Below are positions 7,945 to 17,236 of a stretch of DNA of 64,000 nucleotides, one piece after another. Below the pieces are notes generated by a model. The model was not told the DNA's origin. It made no database searches and saw only the letters and a program-made list of their open reading frames with translations. Source of the stretch: an uncultured Sulfuricurvum sp. (GTDB lineage Bacteria; Campylobacterota; Campylobacteria; Campylobacterales; Sulfurimonadaceae); NCBI RefSeq assembly GCF_937936435.1, contig NZ_CALDDG010000051.1, positions 1-64,000 of the forward strand. Reading direction: 5' to 3'. The translations under genes were made by a program, and so were the position numbers. Each line of letters begins with the position of its first letter. Position 1 is the stretch's first letter.

Positions 7945-8928
7945 ATGAAAACGATCGACATCCATACTCACCTCCTTAGCAGTGACGTAGCGTTCCAACG
8001 CTCGTATGACAAAATCGCGTTACGCTTTTTTGCCAAAAAGTTCGGAATGGACCCCAAAGCGCTAGGGCGTGATCCCTACGGCGAGTACACCCGCGCACTG
8101 GTCGAATCGGTGCGAAATTCTCAGCACGTCGAGAAAATCGTCCTTTTCGGTGTCGATGATCGGGTCGATGATGCGGGGAAAAGCCTCCACAAAGACATCA
8201 CCGTCTGTGCGACGAACGAGGACGTGGCGACGTTGTATCGAGGGAATGAGGATGTCATCATCCCCTTTTTCTCCATCAATCCCAACCGCCCCGATGCGCT
8301 GGGTCTCATCGACCGCTACGCCGATGCGGGATTTCGCGGGGCGAAGTTTTTGCAAAACTACTGGGGAGTCGATACCCGTGAGACGCGTTATCGTCCTTAT
8401 TTTGACAAACTCTCTGAGCGGGGGTTGCCGCTGATCGTCCATGTGGGGAGCGAGAGCAGTGTTCACTCATTCAAATCGTGCGAGAGTATCGAGATGCTGG
8501 ATCACCCGCTCGAAGCGGGGGTGCAGGTGATCTGCGCCCACATGGCACTGAGCTATGAGCCGCGCCGTATCTTCAAAGCCCTCTCGAAAAATCCGAAACA
8601 TTTTAACGACGAGTATTACATCCTCATTGAGATGCTCAAACGCTATCCGAATCTCTATGCCGACATCAGCGCCCTCCTCACCCCCGTGCGGGCAAAGGTG
8701 TTGCGCCATCTGAGCCGTCAGAGTGATATTCATCACAAGCTTCTCTTCGGCACCGATTTCCCCGTACCGTTTAGCATGGTGCTCAACAGCTACGATTTGC
8801 CGTACCGCAAACGGTTTGAACTCTCCCGCGAAGCGAACCCGTTCGACCGCTATGCCAAAGCGATTTTAGAGTACTTCCCGCGAGAGAATCCCATCTATAC
8901 CAACTACACCAAGATATTAGGAGCATAA
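7945..8928 (+). CDS. Amidohydrolase family metal-dependent hydrolase
   Basis: A 327-residue TIM-barrel hydrolase of the amidohydrolase_2 type. Metal-site motifs in order: 'IDIHTHLL' (residues 4-11), 'GAKFLQNYWG' (the Lys-containing strand), 'PLIVHVGSES', 'VICAHMAL' and 'LLFGTDFPVPF'. Such enzymes hydrolyse or decarboxylate small amide, lactone or carboxylate substrates; the substrate is unknown. There is no signal peptide. It is preceded by the repeated 38-bp leader, and its stop lies 1 bp before the start of the hydrolase-methyltransferase gene, tying it to the ynb-like group. It is not part of E. coli ynbABCD. Confidence 0.88.
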   Translation: MKTIDIHTHLLSSDVAFQRSYDKIALRFFAKKFGMDPKALGRDPYGEYTRALVESVRNSQHVEKIVLFGVDDRVDDAGKSLHKDITVCATNEDVATLYRGNEDVIIPFFSINPNRPDALGLIDRYADAGFRGAKFLQNYWGVDTRETRYRPYFDKLSERGLPLIVHVGSESSVHSFKSCESIEMLDHPLEAGVQVICAHMALSYEPRRIFKALSKNPKHFNDEYYILIEMLKRYPNLYADISALLTPVRAKVLRHLSRQSDIHHKLLFGTDFPVPFSMVLNSYDLPYRKRFELSREANPFDRYAKAILEYFPRENPIYTNYTKILGA

Positions 8929-8929
8929 C

Positions 8930-10636
8930 ATGACAACCGGAACATTTACCAGCTTTGACGGCGCAGAGCTTTTTTATCGCGAATGGTCGCCGCAAAATCC
9001 CAACGGCAAAATTGTCCTGCTCCTCCATCGCGGACATGAGCACTCGGAACGACTCGATCCCATCGCCCGTTCGGCGATTTTCGAGGGGTACAAAGTTTTC
9101 TCGTATGACAACCGTGGACATGGATATACCTCTGCTGAGGCGACCTATGAATTTATGAATCTGGTGCGCGATTTGGAGGCGTTTAGACATTTCGTGTGCG
9201 CCAAGGAGGGGAAAAGGGCTGAGGATATTTTCGTCGTCGCCAACTCGGTCGCGGGGGTCGTCGCCTCGACGTGGGTACACGATTATGCCCCTCGCATCGC
9301 GGGGATGGCGTTGGTCGCTCCGGCGTTCGTGATCAAACTCTATGTCCCTCTCGCTAAACCTTCTCTTGATCTGATGATACGGTTCAATCCCCGCATGAAC
9401 ATCAAATCCTACGTCAAAGCGAAGTTTTTGACCCATAATACGCAAGAGCAGGAGCGATACAATACCGATCCTCTCATTACACCCAACATCCCTGCACGGC
9501 AGCTCGTAACACTACTCGATACCGCCAAACGGGTGGTGGAGGATGCGAGCCACATCGTCACCCCGACGCTGGTACTCTCGGCAACGTCGGACTATGTCGT
9601 AGACAGCCGTGTGCAAAAGGTGTTTTATGAGCGCCTCAGTTCACCGCACAAGCGGTTCGTGGAGTTGGAGGGTTTTTATCACGGTGTCCTCTATGAAGCA
9701 CAGGCGCAAAAAGCGATTGATGCAATCGGTGCCTTTATGGAAGAGTGTTTCAATACCTCTAAAAGCGATATGAGCGATCATCTCATCGCCCTGACCCAAA
9801 ACGAAAAAGAGCGTATCGCACGGGGTGACATCACGGCAGCTCAAAAACTCTCTTTTGGCGTTCAGCGTTTTATGCTCAACTCTCTGGGATGGATGAGCGA
9901 CGGGATGAAAATCGGGCTGAAATACGGGTTCGATTCGGGGGTAACACTCGATTACGTCTACAAAAACACCCCGAGCGGTGTGGGGCTGCTGGGTAAAATG
10001 TCCGATAAAAACTATTTGGAGAGTATCGGATGGCGTGGGATTCGCCAGCGCAAAGTCCATGCGATAGAGACCATCCGCGAAAAAATCGATCAGCTACGCG
10101 GCGAGGGAAAAGCGGTGAAAATCCTCGACATCGCCGGAGGGCCTGCCCGCTATTTGATCGAACTAGCACTTGAATACCCCGACATCGAAGTACTGGTACG
10201 TGATTATCAGGAGCAAAACGTTGAACAGGGGCGTGCATTGGCAAAGGAGCGGGGACTTACCAATATCCGCTACGAGCAAGCCGATGCGTTTGACAAGTCC
10301 AACTATGATCGAAGCGTGTATGAGCCGAATATTGTTGTCGTCTCAGGGGTGTTTGAGCTGTTCGAACAAAACGCCCTGATCCAAAATGCCATTGAGGGGA
10401 TCACCTCGATGATCGCACCGGAGGGATATCTGGTCTATACGGGGCAGCCTTGGCATCCGCAGTTGGCGCAGATCGCCCATGTGTTAGGGAACCATCAGCA
10501 AACGCAATGGATAATGCGCCGCCGAAGCCAGTATGAACTCGATACCCTCTTTGGCTCGTACGGATTTGACAAAGAGGGGATGCGGATCGACGATTGGGGT
10601 ATTTTTACCGTCTCATCGGCTCGCAAAGCGGGATAA
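8930..10636 (+). CDS. ynbC: Alpha/beta hydrolase-SAM methyltransferase fusion (YnbC-like)
   Basis: A 568-residue two-domain protein. Residues 1-280 form a serine hydrolase of the monoacylglycerol lipase type: oxyanion-region 'LLLHRGHEHSERLDP', nucleophile elbow 'VVANSVAGVVAS' (Ser about 104), an Asp near 'LSATSDYVVD' and a His in 'EGFYHGVLYE'. Residues 330-565 form a class I methyltransferase with SAM motif I 'ILDIAGGPARYLIE' and 'VVVSGVFELF'. The same fusion, length and position occur in E. coli ynbC. It would be expected to deacylate and methylate a lipid-like substrate. AGGAGCATAAC precedes the ATG, 1 bp after the amidohydrolase stop. The nucleophile elbow is NSVAG rather than the usual GXSXG. 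Confidence 0.93.
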   Translation: MTTGTFTSFDGAELFYREWSPQNPNGKIVLLLHRGHEHSERLDPIARSAIFEGYKVFSYDNRGHGYTSAEATYEFMNLVRDLEAFRHFVCAKEGKRAEDIFVVANSVAGVVASTWVHDYAPRIAGMALVAPAFVIKLYVPLAKPSLDLMIRFNPRMNIKSYVKAKFLTHNTQEQERYNTDPLITPNIPARQLVTLLDTAKRVVEDASHIVTPTLVLSATSDYVVDSRVQKVFYERLSSPHKRFVELEGFYHGVLYEAQAQKAIDAIGAFMEECFNTSKSDMSDHLIALTQNEKERIARGDITAAQKLSFGVQRFMLNSLGWMSDGMKIGLKYGFDSGVTLDYVYKNTPSGVGLLGKMSDKNYLESIGWRGIRQRKVHAIETIREKIDQLRGEGKAVKILDIAGGPARYLIELALEYPDIEVLVRDYQEQNVEQGRALAKERGLTNIRYEQADAFDKSNYDRSVYEPNIVVVSGVFELFEQNALIQNAIEGITSMIAPEGYLVYTGQPWHPQLAQIAHVLGNHQQTQWIMRRRSQYELDTLFGSYGFDKEGMRIDDWGIFTVSSARKAG

Positions 10637-10638
10637 AT

Positions 10639-11964
10639 ATGTATCCGTTTGATCCTGCCCTCAGCGCATCTGCCACTCTCAAAGAGCGGTTTGTCTGGGT
10701 ACTTTTTATGGGGGCGCTCTTTTTTATCCTCTACGGTGCGGCGAACCAATACGCCTCGCTCACTCCCCACCCCTCTTTTTATATGGAGTGGGAGCGGCAT
10801 ATCCCGTTTGTACCGTCGTTTATCATCCCCTATATGTCTTCGGATGTGATGTTTTGTATCGCGTTTTTACTCCCGCAAAGCCGTTTGGAACTTCGTATCC
10901 TCGCGTTGCGTGTGCTCTTTATCGTCACCTTTTCGGTTCTCATTTTTACCCTTTTCCCGCTCCAGTTCGGATTTGAGAAACCGCACAGCGACGAGTATCA
11001 ATGGCTTTTTGGGCTTCTCAGTGCCGATCTGCCCTACAATCAGCTCCCCTCGCTGCACATCAGTTTTGCACTCGTATTGTGGGCATCGATGCGCTCTCAT
11101 TTGACAAATCTCTTTCTCAAATACGCCGTAGCCCTGTGGCTTTGGCTCATCGCCCTCTCGACTCTGCTGGTGTATCAGCACCATTTTATCGATCTGCCGA
11201 CGGGGGCGTTCATGGGTGCTCTCGCCATCGCGCTGATCCGTCCGAATAACCGATTATTGGAGCGTTTTACCACCCCGCGCAGTCTCAAAGTGGGGCTCTA
11301 TTATTTAGCAACGGCAGTTTTGTTTCTCGTCAGTGCGTTCGCGTATCACTCTTTCATTGCACTGTGGCTGTTTTTCTCGATGTTGACGGTCGCCATTGTC
11401 TATGCGTTTGGATTCAATCATCTCATCGCGGGGGAAAATGCCCGTGCCTCGCTATGGCAATGGATACTCTTTGCCCCCTATTTTATCGGGACGAACCTCT
11501 CATGGCGATGGTACAAACGGAAATTGCCGCTGATGAGTCAGGTCGAAGATCGGATCTATTTCGGACGCCATCCGGCAAAGGGAGAATACACTCAGCTCAG
11601 GGAAAGTGGAATAAACCATGCGATCAATCTGGCATTGGAACATCAGATCAACCGCTCTATGATAGAACAGACCCGAATACCGTTTCTGGATTTGACGATC
11701 CCATCTCCCGAGGCACTACACCGTGTCGTTTTGATGATCGAAGCGAAAAAAGAGAACGGTGTTTATGTCCATTGTGCTCTCGGGTTGTCCCGCAGTGTTA
11801 TGGCGATCGGTGCATGGATGCTCTATCGCGGTTTTACGATGATGCAGATCGAGGAGCGCCTAAGGGAACTCCGTCTTGCTTATGTCAAATCGAAATACAT
11901 CTATGTCGCTCTAAATCTCTATCAGACACATCTAAATGCACTTCGCGTGAGCGATTCAGAATGA
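10639..11964 (+). CDS. ynbD: PAP2-dual-specificity phosphatase fusion (YnbD-like)
   Basis: A 441-residue inner-membrane protein. The N-terminal 300 residues have about ten membrane segments and PAP2 lipid phosphatase motifs ('QLPSLHISFALVLWASM' and 'YQHHFIDLPTGAFMG', the latter with the catalytic His). The C-terminal 130 residues are a dual-specificity/tyrosine phosphatase with the P-loop 'VHCALGLSRSVMA' (Cys and Arg present). The same fusion is found in E. coli ynbD. It probably dephosphorylates a phosphatidyl-phosphate intermediate made by the YnbA-like enzyme, by analogy with PGP phosphatases of the PTP class. The ATG at 10639 starts 2 bp after the previous stop; I rejected an upstream in-frame start inside that gene. 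Confidence 0.93.
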   Translation: MYPFDPALSASATLKERFVWVLFMGALFFILYGAANQYASLTPHPSFYMEWERHIPFVPSFIIPYMSSDVMFCIAFLLPQSRLELRILALRVLFIVTFSVLIFTLFPLQFGFEKPHSDEYQWLFGLLSADLPYNQLPSLHISFALVLWASMRSHLTNLFLKYAVALWLWLIALSTLLVYQHHFIDLPTGAFMGALAIALIRPNNRLLERFTTPRSLKVGLYYLATAVLFLVSAFAYHSFIALWLFFSMLTVAIVYAFGFNHLIAGENARASLWQWILFAPYFIGTNLSWRWYKRKLPLMSQVEDRIYFGRHPAKGEYTQLRESGINHAINLALEHQINRSMIEQTRIPFLDLTIPSPEALHRVVLMIEAKKENGVYVHCALGLSRSVMAIGAWMLYRGFTMMQIEERLRELRLAYVKSKYIYVALNLYQTHLNALRVSDSE

Positions 11965-11981
11965 TGTTAGCTGCGATTTAT

Positions 11982-12019
11982 TATCATCTCTATATGTTTA
12001 AGAATTTAGGATTATGACT
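11982..12019 (+). repeat. 38-bp leader, copy B
   Basis: Second copy of the leader described at 7907-7944, ending exactly at the ATG at 12020. It differs at seven positions from copy A. It places AGGA eight bases before that ATG, which decides the start between the two in-frame ATGs at 12014 and 12020. Confidence 0.65.
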
Positions 12020-12337
12020 ATGAAAACCAATTATACAGATGCTCTTCCCCCGGAATGGAAACCGATGTCCGATATTTTCACCGCGCTGGGGGATGAACAC
12101 CGCCAGCGGATGCTGATGCTGTTTGAACCTGACGAGAGGCTAACAGCAGGGCAGATCGCGGATGCTTCGACGCTCGCCCGCACGACCGTCTCGCACCACC
12201 TCAAGATTTTACGTCAGGCTGAGGTGCTGTTGAGTGAGAAAAAAGGGAAAGAGGTGTGGTTTTGGATCAACAAGCCGTTACTCGAAAAGACGTTTGGAAA
12301 TGTACTCTGTTATTTGCAAGGGAAGAGTCATGATTAA
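12020..12337 (+). CDS. ArsR-family winged-helix regulator
   Basis: A 105-residue HTH protein: 'MSDIFTALGDEHRQRMLMLF' is the typical start of the ArsR/SmtB domain, and the recognition region reads 'LTAGQIADASTLARTTVSHHLKILRQAEVL', then the wing 'SEKKGKEVWFWINK'. It lacks the ELCVCD-type metal site and has only one Cys near the end, so it likely senses something other than thiophilic metals, for example a lipid or acyl compound. It overlaps the Aas-like gene by 8 bp, pointing to autoregulation of the downstream operon. The shared 38-bp leader before it and before the amidohydrolase makes both promoters likely targets (inference). Confidence 0.9.
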   Translation: MKTNYTDALPPEWKPMSDIFTALGDEHRQRMLMLFEPDERLTAGQIADASTLARTTVSHHLKILRQAEVLLSEKKGKEVWFWINKPLLEKTFGNVLCYLQGKSHD

Positions 12338-14462
12338 GGCGATTTTACGATTTTTGGTTCGAATGGCATTCCGGATACGGGTAGTCGGCCAATTTACAAC
12401 CGAAGGGGATCGGACGCTCATAATCGCCAATCACCAATCTTTTTTGGACGGATTGATTGTCGGGCTGATGCTTCCGATCGCGCCCGTATTTGTCGTTAAT
12501 ACCGAAATCGCGAAACGGCCGTTTGCGAGGTTGTTTCTCTCTTTGGCCGATTATCTGGCGGTTGACCCCGCTAATCCGATGGCGATTAAACAGATTATCC
12601 GTCTCGTCGAGAGCGGACGTCCTGTCGTTATTTTCCCCGAGGGGCGGATTACGACGACGGGCTCTTTAATGAAGATTTATGAAGGATCGGCTTTTGTCGC
12701 GGTTAAGACGGGTGCTACCGTCGTTCCGATCATTATCGAAGGGGCGATATTCAGTGCTTTGTCCCGTATGCCTCAGCACCATCCTCATCGCTGGTTTCCT
12801 AAAATCACCCTCACGTACTGCTCCCCTACCCGCATTGAATTGCCCGAAGGGGGTACATCGCATCAGCGCCGTACCCGTTCCGGGGAGGCAATGCGTTCTT
12901 TGATGCAACGGTGTATCTTCGAATCGCGCCGTCCTAACGATATTTTCGGTGCTTTTTTGGATGCGGCGTCAGCGTACGGAATGTCACGGGCGATTATCGA
13001 AGATACGAAGCAAATCGAATATACGTATCGGCAATTATTGACGATGTCGTTGGGTCTGGGGCGATTGGTTTCCCGTCACAGTGTCTCCGATGAAGCGATC
13101 GGTGTTTTGATGCCGACGGCGGTGCCGACGTTAGCTCTGATCCTGGGCCTGAGTGCGATGGACCGTATCCCCGCGATGCTCAATTTTACCGCCGGAGCGG
13201 ACGGATTGCAAAGTGCCTGCGATGCGGCAAAGATACAAACGATCATTACCTCTACGGCTTTTGTCGAGCAAGCCAAACTCACTTCCAAACTCGAAGCATT
13301 GCGCAATGTAAACATCCTTTATCTCGAAGAGATGAAGCACGAGATGACTTTATGGGATAAGGTGTGGCTGATGGGATATGCCATCCGTTTCCCGCGGTCG
13401 GTTTGTATCCAAAAAGATCCGAAAGAGGCTGCGGTCATCCTTTTTACTTCCGGTTCGGAAGGGAAACCTAAAGGGGTGGTTCTTTCGCATGAGGCGTTAT
13501 TGGCCAATATTTATCAAATCCGCTCCATCGTCGATTTTTCGACGGAAGATAAAATGCTAAATGCTCTACCGATTTTCCATTCGTTCGGACTCACGGCGGG
13601 GACGCTTCTGCCTGTATTGAGCGGGATGCGGCTATTTTTGTATCCTTCGCCGTTGCATTATCGGGTGATCCCGGAAATCGCGTATGACCGATCGTGTACG
13701 ATTTTATTGGGAACCGGTACCTTTTTATCCAATTACGGTCGCCAAGCCCATCCGTATGATTTTTACCGCTTGCGTTATGTGATCGCTGGAGCCGAAAAAC
13801 TCTCCGAGAGTGTACGGGACGCATGGTTTGAGAAATTCGGAATACGGATTTTCGAAGGATACGGTGCGACCGAAACGGCTCCGGTCATCGCCGTCAATAC
13901 CCCGATGGGATATAAAAGCGGGACGGTCGGCCAGATTTTGCCGGGGATCGAGCATAAGCTTATCAGTGTTCCGGGGATCGATGAGGGCGGAATTTTGCAC
14001 GTCAAAGGGCCGAATGTGATGAGCGGATATTTACGCTCCGAGCGTCCTGGCTTTCTTGAAGCTCCTGTTTCGGATGCGGGAGAGGGGTGGTACGATACAG
14101 GTGATATCGTTACTATCGACGACTCTGGCTTCGTTCGCATCGCGGGACGGGTGAAACGATTTGCCAAGATTGCGGGGGAGATGGTTTCGCTCGAATCGGT
14201 CGAAAAATTGGCGTTCATTACCTCTCCGAGCTTTGTGCATGCTGTCTCTTCCAAAAGCGATCCTTCCCGAGGGGAGATGATCGTCCTCTTTACGACCGAT
14301 AAAGAGCTGGGTCGGGATGCCTTGCAACAAAATGCCAGAACACAGGGGTATCCTGAAATCGCTGTGCCGCGTAAAATCGTCGTCGTCGATGCGATTCCGC
14401 TGTTGGGAACCGGAAAAACCGACTATGTAACGTTAAAAACCATGGCAGGCGAGATCGCATGA
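12330..14462 (+). CDS. aas: Acyltransferase-acyl-ACP synthetase fusion (Aas-like)
   Basis: A 710-residue fusion with the layout and length of E. coli Aas (719 residues), which re-acylates lysophosphatidylethanolamine using acyl-ACP made by its own synthetase domain. Residues 1-190 are PlsC-like with 'NHQSFLDGLIVG' (HX4D) and 'IFPEGRITTTGSLM'. Residues 210-710 are an AMP-forming synthetase with 'ILFTSGSEGKPKGVVLSHE', 'GYGATETAPVIAVN' and 'GWYDTGDIVTIDDSGFVRIAGR', and a C-terminal 'LLGTGKTDYVTL' (catalytic Lys). The ATG at 12330 follows GGGAAGAG and overlaps the ArsR stop; an in-frame start 96 bp upstream lies inside arsR. lplT follows with a 4-bp overlap. Confidence 0.94.
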   Translation: MIKAILRFLVRMAFRIRVVGQFTTEGDRTLIIANHQSFLDGLIVGLMLPIAPVFVVNTEIAKRPFARLFLSLADYLAVDPANPMAIKQIIRLVESGRPVVIFPEGRITTTGSLMKIYEGSAFVAVKTGATVVPIIIEGAIFSALSRMPQHHPHRWFPKITLTYCSPTRIELPEGGTSHQRRTRSGEAMRSLMQRCIFESRRPNDIFGAFLDAASAYGMSRAIIEDTKQIEYTYRQLLTMSLGLGRLVSRHSVSDEAIGVLMPTAVPTLALILGLSAMDRIPAMLNFTAGADGLQSACDAAKIQTIITSTAFVEQAKLTSKLEALRNVNILYLEEMKHEMTLWDKVWLMGYAIRFPRSVCIQKDPKEAAVILFTSGSEGKPKGVVLSHEALLANIYQIRSIVDFSTEDKMLNALPIFHSFGLTAGTLLPVLSGMRLFLYPSPLHYRVIPEIAYDRSCTILLGTGTFLSNYGRQAHPYDFYRLRYVIAGAEKLSESVRDAWFEKFGIRIFEGYGATETAPVIAVNTPMGYKSGTVGQILPGIEHKLISVPGIDEGGILHVKGPNVMSGYLRSERPGFLEAPVSDAGEGWYDTGDIVTIDDSGFVRIAGRVKRFAKIAGEMVSLESVEKLAFITSPSFVHAVSSKSDPSRGEMIVLFTTDKELGRDALQQNARTQGYPEIAVPRKIVVVDAIPLLGTGKTDYVTLKTMAGEIA

Positions 14463-15730
14463 GCAGTCCGGTATATCTGCTAAAGACACGGCGGTTCGCT
14501 CCTTTGTTTACGGCCCAGTTTTTGGGCGCTTTCAACGATAATTTGTTTAAAAATACCCTTGCGGTCATTTTGACTTTTCAAGCCGCGCAATGGACATCGA
14601 TCTCTTCGGCACTTCTCGCCCCGCTCATCGGTGCTGTTTTCATTTTGCCGTTTTTTCTTTTTTCCGGTTTGGCGGGAGAAGTTGCCGACAGTTTCGATAA
14701 AGCGCGATTGGCACGAATCGTCAAGGTGTGGGAACTGTTTTTGATGGTGATCGCTACCGTCGGGTTTAATCTCCACTCTTTTGGCTTGCTTATGGCGGTT
14801 ATCTTCGGGATGGGGATGCATTCAACCCTGTTCGGTCCGATCAAATACTCGATCATTCCGCAGCACATGGGGGAAAATGAATTGGTGAGCGCCAATGCTC
14901 TGGTCGAATCGGGAACGTTTGCGGCGATATTACTCGGAACAATCGGCGGCGGGCTTTTGGCCGCCCATCCGAACGGCGGCGTGATCGCCGGAATAATCGG
15001 GAGTGCGGTCGCGGCAATCGGCTATATCGCCAGCCGTCAAATCCCGACTGCTCCTTCGCTCACTCCCAATCGGTCTTTGAGTTTTAATCTCTTTGCCCAA
15101 ACCCTGAACTCGGTTCGTCTGGCAAACGGCAATCGGGTCGTGTTTCTTTCGATCCTCGCCATTTCATGGTTTTGGCTCTATGGAGCGTTGCTGCTCTCGC
15201 AGTTTCCCTCTTTTGTGAAAACGGTATTGATGGGGGATGAAGCGACGGTAACGATTCTGCTCAGCCTCTTTACGGTCGGGATCGGTGCAGGGTCGATGGT
15301 ATGTGAACGGCTCTCTCATCATACGATTCGCCCGTCATTGATCGTTGCGGGGGCAATAGGGATGTCGATTGCCGGCATCGATTTTGCCCTCAACGCCCAG
15401 AGCTTTCAGGCCGTCAGTACACTCAACAGCAATCCCGCGTTTTGGCGCATATTGGCCGATTTGGTGTTGATCGGGGTATTCGGCGGGTTGTACAGCGTCC
15501 CATTGTATGCGATCATGCAAAACCGAAGCGATGCACAAGTGCGTTCGCGTATTATCGCTGCCAATAATATTCTCAATGCCCTATTTATGGTCGGCGGTGC
15601 GGTGGCAACGATGATGCTTTTAGAAAACGGATGGAGTATCCCGTCCATTTTTCTCATGATAGCGATAGGGACGGCATTGGTTGCGGGGATAATCGCTTGG
15701 AAAATCAAACAGATAGGAGAACGGGAATGA
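14459..15730 (+). CDS. lplT: Lysophospholipid transporter LplT-like (MFS)
   Basis: A 423-residue, twelve-helix major facilitator protein. The N-terminus 'FAPLFTAQFLGAFNDNLFKN' is the hallmark of LplT proteins, which flip lysophospholipids from the outer to the inner leaflet of the inner membrane for re-acylation by Aas. The order aas-lplT is swapped relative to the E. coli lplT-aas pair, but coupling is just as tight (ATGA at 14459-14462). The stop overlaps the next gene in the same way. A salvage role for envelope lysolipids is well supported by the pair. Confidence 0.93.
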   Translation: MSSPVYLLKTRRFAPLFTAQFLGAFNDNLFKNTLAVILTFQAAQWTSISSALLAPLIGAVFILPFFLFSGLAGEVADSFDKARLARIVKVWELFLMVIATVGFNLHSFGLLMAVIFGMGMHSTLFGPIKYSIIPQHMGENELVSANALVESGTFAAILLGTIGGGLLAAHPNGGVIAGIIGSAVAAIGYIASRQIPTAPSLTPNRSLSFNLFAQTLNSVRLANGNRVVFLSILAISWFWLYGALLLSQFPSFVKTVLMGDEATVTILLSLFTVGIGAGSMVCERLSHHTIRPSLIVAGAIGMSIAGIDFALNAQSFQAVSTLNSNPAFWRILADLVLIGVFGGLYSVPLYAIMQNRSDAQVRSRIIAANNILNALFMVGGAVATMMLLENGWSIPSIFLMIAIGTALVAGIIAWKIKQIGERE

Positions 15731-17223
15731 AACGGTACAATCATGCGATTATTGCAGCATTTATAATCGTCGGTATCGGCGTATCGAATGTGTCGGCACG
15801 AGGATCAGACCAGAGTGATTTGGCGCAGTTGGTCAACACCGCACGTCAGAACGATGCGCTGGCAGTGGAGGATCTGATCCACCGTTCTCTCGATCTGCGC
15901 GAAAAAATCCTCCCTTTTATGGGTGAAGCGGAGAGATCGATCAAATCGCATCAAGGGGCTCTTCCGTCGACGCTTTCGGTGAAAATCGCCAGATCGATCC
16001 ATGAAGCCGATGCTGTTCGAACCAGCTTGTTCCCGTATGCTCTGCGCTATCGCAATGCGCTTTACCGCACCGATGCGTCGCTGGGAGATCGTGACCGGAT
16101 TGAATCGATCGTGATTTCGATGGCGGCGGCACTGACGCTTTATGACAATGCCCATTTTATGGAAGAACATTTTCACGATAAAAGCGAGCTCCGTGCCAAG
16201 CTCAATGAGGCGTATCCCGAATACGGAGTGGACGAGAACTTTTACAAAGATTCGCTTATGCGGGCGAATGCTCTGACTTATCGCTCCACAATGCTCGATG
16301 CGATCCGATTTTTCGAGGACAATCGTCAAACGATCGCACGTTATATCGCGCAGGGCGATCCCTCGATTCGATACTTGTACGAGTATATTGAGAATTCGCC
16401 GATGCGTGTGACGTTAGGGGGAGACAATGCGTTCAAAGAGATCGCCGATCAGGTCGGCGTACTGCTCACCCGAACGGCAGAACTGCCTCTTACGACCGTT
16501 GAAAAACTCAAATTCAATTTCTCGAAAGTATTAGGCAATACGATGGGAATGGTACGGTGGCGCAGCGGAAAACTGCGTGAGGATAAAGCGTTTCTGAGCG
16601 AATTTTCGACACACCTTAAACCCGGTGACGTATTACTGGAAAAGACTCCGTTTGCTCTGACAGACAAGACGATTCCCGGACATTTCGGTCATGCGGCACT
16701 CTATATCGGAACCTATGAGCAGCTTCGCGACCTGGGTGCACTCAATGAACCGTTTGTTAAACGCCATCTGGATGAGATCAAAGCGGGCAAAGTAATCCTC
16801 GAAGCCTTGCGTGAAGGGGTAGTGCTGAACAGTGTCGAACACTTTATGAATATCGATGATGTCGCGGTACTTCGACCAAGTCGTCTCTCTAACGATGAAA
16901 TGAGAGGCTCTTTGGACCTCGCGCTTAGCAACTACGGGAAAAAATACGATTTCGATTTCAACGTCAATACTACCGAAACGATCGTATGCTCCGAACTTGT
17001 CTATGTCGCTTATCCGCAGATCGACTTTATGACGAAGAAAGTATTGACGAGTTTTACGATTTCGCCGGATGATATTGCCAAAATGGCTTCGGGGGATAAG
17101 AAGGCACCGCTGGAACTTACCTTTTTTGCTCATGACGGTAAAAAAGTATATGCCAAAGGGGAAAAAGAGGAGGGGGATAAACTCTATCGTACCCTTGTAG
17201 GGATAGAAGATACCTACCGATAA
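15727..17223 (+). CDS. YiiX/YebB-like permuted papain-fold cysteine hydrolase
   Basis: A 498-residue exported protein: signal peptide (MKRYNHAIIAAFIIVGIGVSNVSA), a helical region of about 270 residues of unknown type, then a YiiX/DUF830-type domain of the NlpC/P60 superfamily. The permuted catalytic order is seen: 'LKPGDVLLEKT', 'GHFGHAALYIG' (His about 322), and 'TETIVCSELVYVAYP' (Cys about 421). The superfamily includes LRAT-like enzymes acting on lipid acyl chains as well as peptidases. Its place as the last gene of the aas-lplT operon, coupled by ATGA at 15727-15730, suggests a lipid or lipoprotein substrate in the periplasm (inference). The ATG at 15727 is preferred over an upstream in-frame start inside lplT. 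Confidence 0.88.
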   Translation: MKRYNHAIIAAFIIVGIGVSNVSARGSDQSDLAQLVNTARQNDALAVEDLIHRSLDLREKILPFMGEAERSIKSHQGALPSTLSVKIARSIHEADAVRTSLFPYALRYRNALYRTDASLGDRDRIESIVISMAAALTLYDNAHFMEEHFHDKSELRAKLNEAYPEYGVDENFYKDSLMRANALTYRSTMLDAIRFFEDNRQTIARYIAQGDPSIRYLYEYIENSPMRVTLGGDNAFKEIADQVGVLLTRTAELPLTTVEKLKFNFSKVLGNTMGMVRWRSGKLREDKAFLSEFSTHLKPGDVLLEKTPFALTDKTIPGHFGHAALYIGTYEQLRDLGALNEPFVKRHLDEIKAGKVILEALREGVVLNSVEHFMNIDDVAVLRPSRLSNDEMRGSLDLALSNYGKKYDFDFNVNTTETIVCSELVYVAYPQIDFMTKKVLTSFTISPDDIAKMASGDKKAPLELTFFAHDGKKVYAKGEKEEGDKLYRTLVGIEDTYR

Positions 17224-17236
17224 AGAGGCGAGATTT

